Positions 44,887-55,824 of a stretch of 64,000 nt of DNA are shown piece after piece (position 1 is the first letter of the stretch; every line of letters starts with the position of its first letter). The stretch is from Ridgeia piscesae (taxonomy: Eukaryota; Annelida; Polychaeta; Sabellida; Siboglinidae). The translations under genes were made by a program, and so were the position numbers. The notes under the pieces are model-generated. The model was not told where the DNA came from. It made no database searches and saw only the letters and a list, made by a program, of their open reading frames with translations. The stretch covers positions 198,501 to 262,500 of the forward strand of contig JAODUO010000071.1 in the NCBI GenBank assembly GCA_025642075.2. The letters run 5' to 3'.

Positions 44887-47800
44887 GTGAGTATAGCATG
44901 AAACTAATATTACGAACGGAACGTGCAATGCGCAGTCTGGATTTGTTCCCGCCAGGGCGGCAGCACTTTCATAGACATTTCTGGATATTTTTTCTGGAAA
45001 AAAACATATTTTATAAAACACCAGGTACATTATAGCAAACAACTGAAACTGTGCAGGTGACTGTATTGTAACACCAGAATTATTAGTAATTCATGTATGC
45101 ACATAATTATTTCCAATATTATATGTCTATGCCTATGGCCTAGGCTAATTAAGGCTAAGCAGAGCTGTGAGTGTGACTGTCACTCTCACTCGATCTGTGA
45201 CTGTAATGTTCAGTTCACTTTGATCAGTTAAACTTCACTCTATCTGAATTTTTCAAGGGTCAATTCCTGATCACAGTACATATCAAGGTGTCAGTATTTT
45301 CGGTATCTGATCTTCATCTGTACAAATTACGTTTGAGATGTGTAATTAATTTGCAGATGATGACTCACCCAATTCTGCTAACAATGGCAGTGAAGAAGAC
45401 ACAGACGTTCTCAAACTTAACGAACAGCCAGCAAATATCACTGAAAAGGGCTATGATCCAAACAGGTAAACAATTATAATTGAATTACTTTTATCAGAAA
45501 ATGTTTTTATAATGTATTGGGACGATTATCAGTTGTATGATGTCCAGTCTCATGCCTCTCATCACTGTCATGTTCCTTTTAACTGGTTATGCACAGCAGT
45601 TGCAAGATAATGCAAATAAATAACAGTTTTAAATGGAAAAATGGAAATAGCCCAGTATTTTTTTGCACATATTTGGCACATCACTTGAAGAATTTGTATT
45701 CACTGCTGGATGAAAAGTGAATGGTCCCAATAGCATATTTATTAATTGTTGTATTTTTTATTAACATAATATATCTCATTCAGCTGATATCACAGTCATG
45801 TGGTAATATCTATATATCATGCAACAGACCCTGTAAGCATCTTATTATTTTTTGCAGATATCGTCTTCATTTTGCGCAAGATACAAAGAAGGCGATCAAC
45901 AAACGGAAAGAAGAAGCTTCACAGCCATTAACCTTCCTGCCCGAAGTGAGACTCTTACTAAGACTATATAAAGCTTTATCTTTATTTAGGATAAAATCCG
46001 GTAAATATGATTTTTGGTAAAAAATGGCATTGTTCCAGAAATCGTCAGATGTTTGTACTACAGGTCCAGAGACTTTGGTTTCTTTGTTAGTAATCTTCTA
46101 AACAGGGCTTTGTGCAGGATTTAAAAAATGCCAATCACACATTTTTTATGGACATGTAACTCATATGCATACAGGCCAGTTGAGATGTTTTACAACCTGA
46201 AATAAACTGCAGACATGTATGACACCCATTATCAAGGCATAAGTGACAATGTCTATAATGTTTGATGATCTTTTTAATTTTACTCATTTTATATCCATCC
46301 AGTGATTGTTCCTATCTGGCCACAATGGCCATTTTTGACACCAAATCTTTGTAAGACTTCATTGTAATTTGTTGACTTGTAAATCACTAAAAATAATAAA
46401 ACAAAACAAATTTATTATGTTTATAGATGACTATGTTTCATGATTACAGTGTGAATGGATATGAACCATTTGGAAAAATCTTTCAGGTGTGTGGGTGGAC
46501 TTACATGTGTGGGTGCTTGTGCAGTGTGTACATGCATGAGTGAGAGAGGGGGGGAGAGAGAGAGGACGGACGGAGGGAAGTAGGGAGGGAGGGAGGGAGA
46601 GGGGAGAGATGCAGCCAGCAAGCACAGCTGTGCTACCTGGTGGTAGGGTTTCTATAATCCCTTTTTGCACTACATCCAGTACATTATTATTCTTATTGAT
46701 ACAGGAGGCTTTGGAATTAGACACGGATGACGTCTATAGGCCAGGCTCTGTTCTCGACATGCCGAAGCGACCTCCGTGGAGACATAACATGTCAAAACAT
46801 GAGCTGTTGTCGAGAGAGGAAGCCTACTTCAAGGTTTGTTACATCAACCGCTGGCTGTCTAACAATAAATGTTATATATTGAGAATTACTGGAATGCAGT
46901 ATCATAGTTGCTACGGCAGTGAACATTACACTGAACTGTAGTTCAAATCGTCTTGCTGTTATTTCAAAGTTGGGGCAGTTTTGTTTGCTCTACATTGCCT
47001 CAGTTCACTCAGTTAATAATGAGTACCTGACAAAAGACAGTGATGCGAGATAGATATGTGTGTGAATGGATAGCCTTCCCATTGTATCTGCAGTGGCTGA
47101 ATGCTTCCCAGAGAAGCAGGAAGCCTAAAACACGATACTGCACTGTGTGATATCTTTTTAAACTTTTAAAAATTAGATTACGACTTACCTTTGATATAAG
47201 AACTGATCTTGTCTTGTTAGTGGTACATGAAATAGAATGATGATGTCATTAGAATGTGTTTAGAAATTGATCAGTTTTCAGCGTTACCTCGATGACATCC
47301 TGGCCCAGCACCGAGTGGATGAGTTGAGCTATGTCGAGCTGAACCTAGAGACCTGGCGACAGTTGTGGAGAGTCCTCGAGATGTCTGACATTGTTCTCCT
47401 GATCACTGACATACGACATCCGGTATGTAGTCTTCGAGACTCTGACATTGTCCTCTCTGATACATGACGTCAAGATCCTGACACTATCCTCTGTCATACA
47501 TGACATCATGTGTATAGTCCTCAAGATGCTGACATTGTCCTCTGTCATACATGACATCATGTGTATAGTCCTCAAGATCCTGACATTGTCCTCTGTCATA
47601 CATGACGTCATGTATATAGTCCTCAAGACACTAATATTGTCCTCTCTCATACATGACATCATGTATAATAGTCCTCAAGATCCTAACATTGTCCTCTCAT
47701 ATATGACACCATGTATATAGTCCTCAAGATCCTGACATTGTCCTCTCTCATACATGACATGTTAATAGTCCTCAAGATCCTGACATTGTCCTCTCTCATA

Positions 47801-48427
47801 CATGACATCATGTATGTAGTCCTCAAGATACTGACATTGTCCTCAAAATCACTGATTCGTGACACTGTTTCGTATTTCTCAAGATGTGTGACATTTGCTA
47901 TTTACACCACACTCACATTCACTGTGAGATTTGTGTAATTCTCTTACTTTCTTGATGGTGAATATTTTACGTTAAAGATAAATTATTTTAACCAACCAGT
48001 TCGCGAACCTGAAATGAATGGTTAATTTACAGTTAATATTTTACTGTAAATATCAACCATTTCAGGTTCGTGAATTGGTTGGTCAAAATAATTTATCTAG
48101 TACTCTCGAAAGTACCTAAAAGTTGCTGAAACATTACATAGAAAACAAGTAAGTTTTACTGTGAACTGTGTAAAACTAAATTTTTGATTGGTATTTTTGT
48201 TACAGGCGCTTCATTTCTCTCCAGCGCTGTACAACTACGTGACAAGAGACCTGGGGAAGGCGTTGGTGGTTGTACTTAACAAGATTGACCTCGCACCTCC
48301 AGCGCTCGTGGTCGCATGGACCGACTACTTGAAGAACAAGTTCCCCGAGCTACACATAGTTCACTTCACATCATTCCCCAAGGACAGCACAGAGAGGAAT
48401 GAAGACCCACGCAAAGGTGTGTGTGTG

Positions 48428-48506
<79 letters not shown>

Positions 48507-51500
48507 ATGTCTGTTTGTTATGTGAACACTAGCAGAAATGTGCTAGATACATGGAAATTCAGAATATGATTTTCCAGATTATTCATAAACGATTTTTTTG
48601 TAATGTAATTTGACGCAGTTTGTTTGCGTTAATGCAAGTTACATCGAAATGTCCTCAACAGAAGAGTGACAGAAAATATGTGTAATGTTTTGACTGGTCG
48701 ATTTACGTCCATCTGACATAATATGAAGACAGAAACTATTAAGAACCCTATAACTAGTGGTGCATTTTAGTAAATTGAGGTTTCGTTTTCTTGCAAAGGG
48801 TCCTAGATTAATCCTTGAAACTTAGGCACCAGAGATGAAAACTGCTTAGGAGGAAAACATTGACAGCTTAACATAGACAAATAGACAAACATGCACACAG
48901 ACATTGCACTGTGGTTAGCTCAATAACGGTTAGATTCTCAGTTCTTTAAGATCATGTCAGTTGCCACTAGTCATGTCAGTTGCCACGAGTCATGTCAGCT
49001 GCCACCAGTCGTCAGCTGCCACCAGTCGTCAGGTGCCACCAGTCACATCAGTTGCCACAAGTCATGTCAGTTGTCACCTGTCATGTCAGATGCCATGAGT
49101 CATGTCAGGTGCCACCAGTCATGTCAGTTGCCACCAATCATGCTACATCTGAGAGGCATTTCCTTTGCAACCACAGAGCTACTAAAACACAAGTTGCCCC
49201 CTACTGAAGTAGTTTCGTTGTATAAATGAGTTGAGTTTTCTGCACAGGAACATGGGATCACAGGGAAAGCAGTATTGCATTTCCTAGTCAAAGACAGTAA
49301 TAGTGAGTTGGTGACCCTGTGTATTTGGGACTTTGCAGCGATAAACAAACGCAGGAAAGGCGCCTACTCAGCCATGGGGCCACAACAATTACTGCAGGTG
49401 TGCGAGGAAATAGTGCAAGGTCAAGGTAGGTGAACGATTTGTTCGGTGAATATTGAGTTAGAAGAATATTTGAGAACCACCAGTTTCATATATTCACATG
49501 TTTTCCAACAACATAAAACTGTTGGCAGTTTGCATAACCTAATAATGTCACAGTTGCTTGTGACTGGCCACATGTATACAACGGAATGCTAACTTTCCTG
49601 CTCATACATAATCCAGAACCTTCTGTTCTACAGAATATTGTCTCTGCATACAATGTATTAATTTGCAGGTCATTCTGATGTTTTCCAACAAAACAAACCG
49701 TTGACAGCTTAAGTAACATAATAATCGCACAGTTGCTTCTGTTGTTCAAATACAGATTAATTTACATGGATTCAAAAGTATATATACATTTTGTAAACAG
49801 CATTTCACAAATGTGTTTTATGTCAATATTTCCAGATACATGTGTGTGTATTTAAACCTGACATGGGAGTATTGTTGGTGTTTCGCAGTTGACCTTGCCA
49901 GCTGGCACAGGGACATGGTAGAGGACAGTGCGCCAGATACAGGTGATGCGACAGGATCAGAGGTCAAGGTCGAACACGAAGAAGACTTTTCGTACAAGGC
50001 ACATCAGAAGTACAGAGATGGCGTGCTCACTATTGGCTGCTGTGGTATGTTTGTTGGTGAATCTTGGGGGGGCTGAAGATGACCAAAACTCCCAATGTCA
50101 TCTTCTTTTGGCTAAACAACAGTCCCCAATTGCATCACCTTTTGAGACTATTTTGATTTGCCACGGGGGGCATTTTAAGGTTAGGACGGAATTATATTCA
50201 TATTACAAATTTCGAATATTCGAGGCTTTCCTACTATTCGATTTGGTTCAGAATTAGAAAAACTAAGCTGTCTAAATGAATAAGCTATTTTCCTTCATGT
50301 TTTCTGATAGTCAGGTCGCTGAAAGATAGTCTACCCTGTCACATGACTTTCTTTCGAGCGAGCTTACAATATCACAAACATGAAAAGCGTCAGATAAAAG
50401 AATAAAATTATAAAAAGCCCTGAATCTGACATCCCATTGTCCTGAAGTCTAATCAAATTCGAGGCCACTGAATATTCAATTCGATGTTCAATTCAAAAGA
50501 AATTCCATTTACTCAGCCATTTGGCAACATATTGGGTATTAAGCATATCGTTAGCATGCCCCATGCAAAATACAATCCAATTCCAAAGCCTATGAATGTG
50601 AAATGAAGCTGGCATTGGTGATTTTGTTGAATAATATGTGTGAATTTAAATATATAGGTTACACAAAATACATTGGTTCTATCAATGATGCAGGAATACA
50701 GCTGTGTCATTTTCATTGTGATGGATATCTTGGAATGAACTGTGGAGTTATGTTAATTATGTCGTAATTATAAATATGATTTTTTTAAATGTGAAGAATC
50801 ACCAAAGAAATATGAACCTCATTGTTTAATTTATCAGGGATATTACTTATCAATTCAGCAATAGTCTGGAAAAAACATTATTGGAACTAACCAGTTCAAA
50901 ATAAACGGAATATTCACCATAGCACCTTTACCAGTTGGAGTATGATAAAACATCTAAATTATTTGTTTTGTTGTTCATTTTGCAGGTTACCCAAATGTAG
51001 GGAAGTCATCTCTCATCAACGGGCTTATAGGAAGAAAGGTACTCATTGAATTTTTGTTTTAGTAATGCAGAAAACTAAACCATTAGTTGTAATTTTCCAT
51101 GGTTGCCACAGATCCAGTGAATGCCCCTCTTCCAAAAATACGTATCGGGGGTTTATCTCAAATACCAGTTTTTCCAGAGAACATTGATATATTTCACAAA
51201 CTGCTAAAGAGTTTTTCAACACACATATTCTGTAGTCATGTATTATGTATGTTAAATATTTATTTTTTATAACAAAATAGTTTCTGTGAAAAATAAATAA
51301 ATTGGCATCCGGGAGATTGATATTATTTACGTTATGCACATTAATACAGTAAGTTTCATATTTATTTGTGTTTTATTCAGTGGTAATCCATGGATGTCAG
51401 TCATCTGCATGAGTTACAAACGTTCATGTAAAAATAGAGTTGTTACCAATTAATGACGAGGCCAGGGAGTGTATGGAGTGGTGTAAGTGGAGTTGTGCTT

Positions 51501-54500
51501 TCTGTCTGCAGGTTGTGAGTGTATCAAAGACGCCAGGCCACACGAAACACTTCCAGACGATCTTTCTCGCGCCCACTGTCAAGTTGTGTGACTGTCCAGG
51601 CCTCGTCTTTCCTTCTCTCATTCCAAAGCCTCTCCAGGTGTGTTTGTGTTGTTTTGGTTTCCAACAAATACACAGACTTGTTCTGTGGTAGTATTTCTCA
51701 CCTTCGGATTTGTTACAATCACTCCAAAAGACATTTGACAGGGTCTGGAGATACACACAATATTTCTAATAAAATAAATCTAAATGAATACCCCGGGTAC
51801 ATTTAAATCAGATTAATCCAATGTTTAGTTTTTTTCTCCAATTGCTCAAACTGCACAAAGGAATGACTTGTCAAGCTGTATGACTTGTCAAGACCCCAAA
51901 AATATTGACTGGTCATTAAATATTAATAAGGATTTGTAATATGTGAGCCAACATTTGTTAGAATCAATGAGCTTCCATTTGCTAGTGGATGCTATTATAT
52001 AATTTATAGGACATCATATTCAGCTTTACTGTTTGTATCCTGGCATGACTTAAAATCCTGCCTTTAAATGATGGTTAAGCATTCGTGTGTAGTTGTGGCA
52101 TTAAATAATAAATTAAAGCATGCCTTTAAATAATTAAGTATAAAGGTGTCCACACAGGAAATCTTCTGCATGGGATATTAGCATATTGGCCACAATCTGG
52201 TGAAAACATCACAGGATTTAATCTATATTTTAATATGCTAACTTAGGAATATTGTAAATGTATCACCTCGCAGGCGCTGAGGTCCATTCGCCTCATTCTG
52301 TGTGTTTTTGCTTGTGTGTAACATCGACCACTAATCTATAAATTGGCATATGAATTTGAAAAAACCCACAAAGATAGTTATTTAGATTTATTTACTTAGT
52401 CGGTGAAGACATTTCTCGGAGTGTGCCATTGTTACAAATCTGAGGCCACATTTTCATAATTAAATTCACAAAACAAAATCTTAAAACTTAAAAAGACAGA
52501 ATCATTAAAATGTCACCACCAAGAGGGATATATAAAAGTCTTCATAAAACTGTTCATTACAAGATTTTACCAACAAAGATTTACGGTAGAAGTGGAATTT
52601 GGAGTTTCTTCAGTTTTTCTGCAGTAAATTGCCATAGTTTCTGCAGTAAATTGCCATAGTTTAAGATAATTAATGATAAGTGAAGGGGTGTTGTGGGTCT
52701 ACCGAAAAATTTGCATCTTTGCATCTGTTAAGGTTGTTTCAGAAACAAGTTGTGAGACAGACTAGCCTTTGTGCATTTAGTGCAGCATGGCCGAATGCTT
52801 CCCAGAGATTATGAGATTAACAGATCTGGTAGAGGTTAAAATATGTAAAGCACTTTGCGTTTGACAGCCATGCCTCATGAATTAATGGTGTACTCGAATA
52901 ATTTCAGATTCTCGCCGGGATTTACCCAATTGCCCAAGTGAGGGAGCCTTATAGCGTTGTAGGCTACCTCACACAACGCATCCCCCTACACACCCTCCTG
53001 CGTCTAACACACCCTAATGACGATGCCCCCGGGGAGGGTAGCAAGTGGTCTGCCTATGATATCTGTGAAGGTATGTGTCGAAAATAGGAAACGTGTCATG
53101 GAACAGTCACTAAGATAATGAGCTCGTAAGAAAATTCAGCATTAATCCATTGTTGAATTTAAGGAGATTTTTCAAAATGCAGCGTTTCATCAAGGTTGAT
53201 AATTTCTGTGACAAATACCAGTGAAAGTATCCTCATGGAGAATCCCAATACCGATAGTTGTCAGCGTACAAGATGACTGTTTAAGGAGCATAATCTGGCA
53301 TGTGAGCTCATAAGACTGTTTAAGGAGCATAATCTGGCATGTGAGCTCATAAGACTGTTTAAGGAGCATAATCTGGCATGTGAGCTCATAAGACTGTTTA
53401 AGGAGCATAATCTGGCATGTGAGCCCATAAGACTGTTTAAGGAGCATAATCTGGCATGTGAGCCCATAAGACTGTTTAAGGAGCATAATCTGGCATGTGA
53501 GCTCATAAGACTGTTTAAGGAGCATAATCAGGCATGTGAGCTCATAAGACTGTTTAAGGAGCATAATCTGGCATGTGAGCTCATAAGACTGTTTAAGGAG
53601 CATAATCAGGCATGTGAGCTCATAAGACTGTTTAAGGAACATAATCAGGCATGTGAGCTCATAAGACTGTTTAAGGAACATAATCAGGCATGTGAGCTCA
53701 TAAGACTGTTTAAGGAGCATGGTAAGGCATGTGAGCTCTAACCAGGCATGTGAGCTCATAACAATATTTGTGGAATTTTCCCTAGAAAAGGAAGGTTGAC
53801 AAATGGATAAAATTTAAATAATATTTTTTTTTTAATGTTCCAGTTTGATAAGTCAGCCTAAGAGCATTTGAATCTTATCAGGATAATGAACGCATCAGGA
53901 TGTATATTTTGTCAAGCTCTATCTTTTAAAGGGAGTGTGCTGGCTGTTTTTTATTGTATAATAATTTTATGGTACATAAATTAAATGTGTCGTATCGTAC
54001 CGACACCCCAAATGTGGTTGAACAAAGCATAACCAACCTTTGAAGTTAAATGTTTACAATAATTGTCGTGTTGTCACCACCGATCACTGTACAGCTGGAT
54101 GAAAGCTTTTCTTCCCCACCGTGACAACCAAATGTCAACGCGGCGCACATGCGTTCACGTGACCACACATCATGTGATACACACCAATCCGTGATGTTAC
54201 AATTTCATAAAAAACCAGTACCCCGAGACACGCCTCCAAAAGCGACTGCATTTAGGATAAAATAGTTGCTTCAGCATGAATCATAAAATTTCACCAATAA
54301 GACGCAGTTCATTAAAACATGTTTGGGCTATTGGTATGACATAACATAGTTAATGTATATAGCATTACATTACTGAAGAATAAAATGCCAGCTGGGACAA
54401 TCCCTTTAGCATATCAATACTTGAGGCACTTGTAGTAATGCCATGAACTGGTTTGTTGGATGGTTGATTGGCTGGTGTCTTGTAGCTTGGGCGCTGAAGA

Positions 54501-55685
54501 GAGGGTTTCTGACGGCACGGGTGTCCCGCCCTGATGTTTACCGAGGTGCCAATAGTATACTCCGTCTCGCCGTTGAAGGCCGTCTTTGTCTGTGCACAAG
54601 ACCTCCGGGCTATACAGTACATAAAGGTACGAATAGATATTTTAACATAAAATTGTTGTTTCGCACCTGGCCAGAAATAGTGTGGCACGTGAACACATCG
54701 CCACACACTGTACACAGTGCCACACACTGTACACAGTGCCACACACTGTACACAGTGCCACACACTGTACACAGTGCCACACACTGTACACAGTGCCACA
54801 CACTGTACACAGTGCCACACACTGTACACAGTGCCACACACTGTACACAGTGTCACACACTGTACACAGTGCCACACACTGTACACAGTGCCACACACTG
54901 TACACAGTGCCACACACTGTACACAGTGTCACACACTGTACACAGTGCCACACACTGTACACAGTGTCACACACTGTACACAGTGCCACACACTGTACAC
55001 ACTTCTTGTGTTCAAATTCCACCAGCGAAATTGTAATAAAGATCTCAAGCATAATGTCACCTTATTGGGCTGTTAGTGTTAGTAGGCATATGCAATTTCA
55101 GTTTCCATCACAGTAAAAGTTATTCACATGACTGCCATTAACATTGCCTCACCATACAGTAATGTGTGCGTTTCACTACTACTACTAGCATTACATTTTG
55201 ATTACATATCCAACACCAAGTTTTCACTTCAGCAGTAAACTTTCATTGAAGTTTCTGACATAAAGTGAAACGTTCAAGCCCAGAACTTCAGTCAGATGTA
55301 TGACAGAATGCCCACAAACTCCAGATGTTCGACATCCATTTTTTATGTCTTGAAGGACTTTGTTGCTAAGCAACATGTCACAAGATGGATAGGTCAGTTC
55401 ACGCAAATTAGAGACTGGCGTTCTTACCGACCGATTGATTGGCGTATAATGATAGATTATTTATTTATTTATTTTACAGAATGCTGGGAACTTCATCCAC
55501 AGACGAGGGAAATTGCGGAACTTCAGGAGTACCACAGAAGGTCAGTTGGCTGCCCAAGTGACCTGTTGGCTGAGTTGTCACAAGAGAGTGACGGGGAGGA
55601 GGAGGAGGATTCTGAGGATGAAGGGGAGGAGGAGGAGGGAGGACTCGCCACACAGAACCCTTTTCTCCTGTTAGCTGATGACTGA
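44793..55685 (+). CDS. GNL1: GNL1, guanine nucleotide-binding protein-like 1 (complete, 13 exons)
   Basis: GNL1 belongs to the YlqF/YawG family of circularly permuted GTPases, whose relatives act in ribosome assembly; GNL1 itself is poorly characterised and nucleolar or cytoplasmic in vertebrates. Exons: 44793-44886, 45357-45465, 45858-45945, 46705-46833, 47282-47422, 48206-48416, 49339-49425, 49889-50044, 50986-51038, 51512-51637, 52908-53070, 54486-54626, 55480-55685. They sum to 1704 nt, 567 residues, and every phase matches. Human GNL1 has about 607. The N-terminus is Lys/Arg-rich. G motifs are in permuted order: NKID (212-215), TSF (242-244), P-loop GYPNVGKSS (339-347), a PGHT switch (364-367) and DCPG (383-386). 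The C-terminus is Glu/Asp-rich. The start is the first ATG before the conserved RKKPFS motif. Several introns carry tandem repeats. Confidence 0.95.
45357..45465 (+). CDS. GNL1: GNL1 exon 2
   Basis: Acceptor TTTGCAG, donor GTAAAC. Encodes an acidic Asp/Ser/Asn linker ending in GYDPN and the first two bases of an Arg codon completed by exon 3. Confidence 0.9.
45858..45945 (+). CDS. GNL1: GNL1 exon 3
   Basis: Acceptor TTTTGCAG, donor GTGAGA. Encodes RYRLHF followed by a Lys-rich helix and QPLTFLPE, all conserved in GNL1. Confidence 0.9.
46105..46345 (+). mobile_element. MITE-like element, diverged copy in GNL1 intron 3
   Basis: Starts GGCTTTGTGCAGGAT and keeps the order of the 25343 element: GCCAATCACACA, ATGGACAT, GGCCAGTT, GACACC, AAGGCATAAGTGACAATGTC and a Pro/Val-type end. 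More diverged than the other two copies. Confidence 0.65.
46540..46610. repeat. Purine-rich GGGA-type tract in GNL1 intron 3
   Basis: GAGAG, GGAGGGA and GGGAGAG runs on the + strand, about 95 bases before exon 4. Confidence 0.8.
46705..46833 (+). CDS. GNL1: GNL1 exon 4
   Basis: Acceptor GATACAG, donor GTTTGT. 43 codons including the conserved YRPGSVLDMPKRPPW segment. Confidence 0.9.
46978..47125 (+). mobile_element. SINE family A, partial copy in GNL1 intron 4
   Basis: CTCTACATTGCCTCAGTTCA, ATGAGTACCTGACA and GGCTGAATGCTTCCCAGAGA match the body of the copies at 17483 and 18099. Confidence 0.7.
47282..47422 (+). CDS. GNL1: GNL1 exon 5
   Basis: Acceptor TTTTCAG, donor GTATGT. 47 codons with NLETWRQLWRVLEMSDIVLL and ITDIRHP, the start of the GTPase domain. 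Its last ~55 bases resemble the minisatellite that follows in intron 5. Confidence 0.95.
47423..47865. repeat. Minisatellite in GNL1 intron 5, similar to the end of exon 5
   Basis: About eight units of roughly 50 bases, each with AGTCCTCAAGATCCTGACAT, TGTCCTCTCTCATACATGAC and ATCATGTATAT. The first unit follows the exon 5 donor directly. The exon end itself reads AGTCCTCGAGATGTCTGACA, then TTGTTCTCCTGAT and GACATACGACATCCGGTATGT, so the unit appears to derive from exon 5 plus its donor. Confidence 0.85.
47976..48098. mobile_element. Long palindrome in GNL1 intron 5, probable fold-back MITE
   Basis: Arms of about 57 bases pair almost completely: AGATAAATTATTTT with AAAATAATTTATCT, and the internal AACCTGAAATG with CATTTCAGGTT. 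The loop is about 8 bases. There is no coding capacity. Flanking bases give no clear target duplication. Confidence 0.8.
48206..48416 (+). CDS. GNL1: GNL1 exon 6
   Basis: Acceptor GTTACAG. Encodes residues ~188-258 with LVVVLNKIDLAPP (G4) and the FTSFPK segment (G5 position). The donor is the first GT of a microsatellite (48417-48440), so the exact exon end rests on phase with exon 7. Confidence 0.92.
48417..48506. repeat. GT then GCGT microsatellite starting at the exon 6 donor
   Basis: Twelve GT units (48417-48440) are followed by about 16 GCGT units. The exon 6 splice donor is the first GT. Confidence 0.95.
48948..49145. repeat. ~19-bp minisatellite in GNL1 intron 6 (CATGTCAGTTGCCACCAGT)
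   Basis: About ten units with variable GCCACCAGT/GCCATGAGT/GTCACCTGT words, ending 190 bases before exon 7. Confidence 0.9.
49339..49425 (+). CDS. GNL1: GNL1 exon 7
   Basis: Acceptor CTTTGCAG, donor GTAGGT. Encodes a basic turn and GPQQLLQVCEEIVQGQ, matching the GPEQLL helix of vertebrate GNL1. Confidence 0.88.
49889..50044 (+). CDS. GNL1: GNL1 exon 8
   Basis: Acceptor TTTCGCAG, donor GTATGT. VDLASWH, an acidic linker shorter than in vertebrates, then YRDGVLTIGCCG leading into the P-loop. Confidence 0.92.
50986..51038 (+). CDS. GNL1: GNL1 exon 9 (P-loop)
   Basis: A 53-nt exon between TTTGCAG and GTACTC, encoding YPNVGKSSLINGLIGRK, the nucleotide-binding P-loop. Confidence 0.95.
51512..51637 (+). 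CDS. GNL1: GNL1 exon 10
   Basis: Acceptor GTCTGCAG, donor GTGTGT. 42 codons: VVSVSKTPGHTKHFQT (switch I Thr), then KLCDCPGLVFPS (G3 DxxG). Confidence 0.95.
52735..52888 (+). mobile_element. SINE family A fragment in GNL1 intron 10
   Basis: Contains GCCGAATGCTTCCCAGAGAT, a AACAGATCTGGTAGAGGTTA-like stretch and AAAGCACTTTGCGTTTGACA, matching the 3' half of the family. It ends about 20 bases before exon 11. Confidence 0.6.
52908..53070 (+). CDS. GNL1: GNL1 exon 11
   Basis: Acceptor ATTTCAG, donor GTATGT. Encodes ILAGIYPIAQVREPYSVVGY and the following helix region to WSAYDICE. Confidence 0.93.
53275..53757. repeat. 39-bp tandem repeat in GNL1 intron 11, ~12 copies
   Basis: GACTGTTTAAGGAGCATAAT recurs every 39 bases from 53275. 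Because 39 is divisible by three, the - strand stays open for 189 codons, which is not evidence of a gene. A related word, TTTTAAGGAGCAATTTGGGC, lies alone at 18543. Confidence 0.95.
54486..54626 (+). CDS. GNL1: GNL1 exon 12
   Basis: Acceptor CTTGTAG, donor GTACGA. Encodes GFLTARVSRPDVYRGANSIL and RLAVEGRLCLC, PPGY, conserved in GNL1. Confidence 0.93.
54697..55000. repeat. 19-bp near-palindromic tandem repeat in GNL1 intron 12, ~16 copies
   Basis: The unit CACACACTGTACACAGTGC includes a CACTGTACACAGTG near-palindrome. A few units have GTGTCA for GTGCCA. Long Cys/His/Thr frames on both strands result from it. Confidence 0.97.
55480..55685 (+). CDS. GNL1: GNL1 exon 13 (last)
   Basis: Acceptor ATTTTACAG. 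Encodes CWELHPQTREIAELQ, then a tail very rich in Glu, Asp and Ser, ending NPFLLLADD and TGA at 55683. Vertebrate GNL1 also ends in an acidic tail followed by a short NPYxLL motif. Confidence 0.93.
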
Positions 55686-55818
55686 TGGGGACCAGAGAAG
55701 AAAAACATTTGTGGCATTTGTTGGTGACAAATGCACACAATAGTTATGACGTGCTGTATAAAATGAAATGAAATAGGATGATGTCTGCGTGTTGTTTGTT
55801 GCTGTTTTACATAGTTTG

Positions 55819-55824
55819 AATAAA
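55819..55824 (+). terminator. GNL1 polyadenylation signal AATAAA
   Basis: Canonical AATAAA 134 bases after the GNL1 stop codon, the first one downstream. Cleavage would be expected 10-30 bases further on. Confidence 0.7.

Noticed and set aside
53190..53759. 189-codon open frame on the - strand
   Set aside because: It lies wholly in the 39-bp tandem repeat of GNL1 intron 11. The period is a multiple of three, so one stop-free unit gives a long frame.
54443..55116. Long overlapping open frames of 100-197 codons on both strands
   Set aside because: They read through GNL1 exon 12 into the intron and the 19-bp repeat, or lie only in the repeat. Splice sites and homology define exon 12 as 54486-54626.
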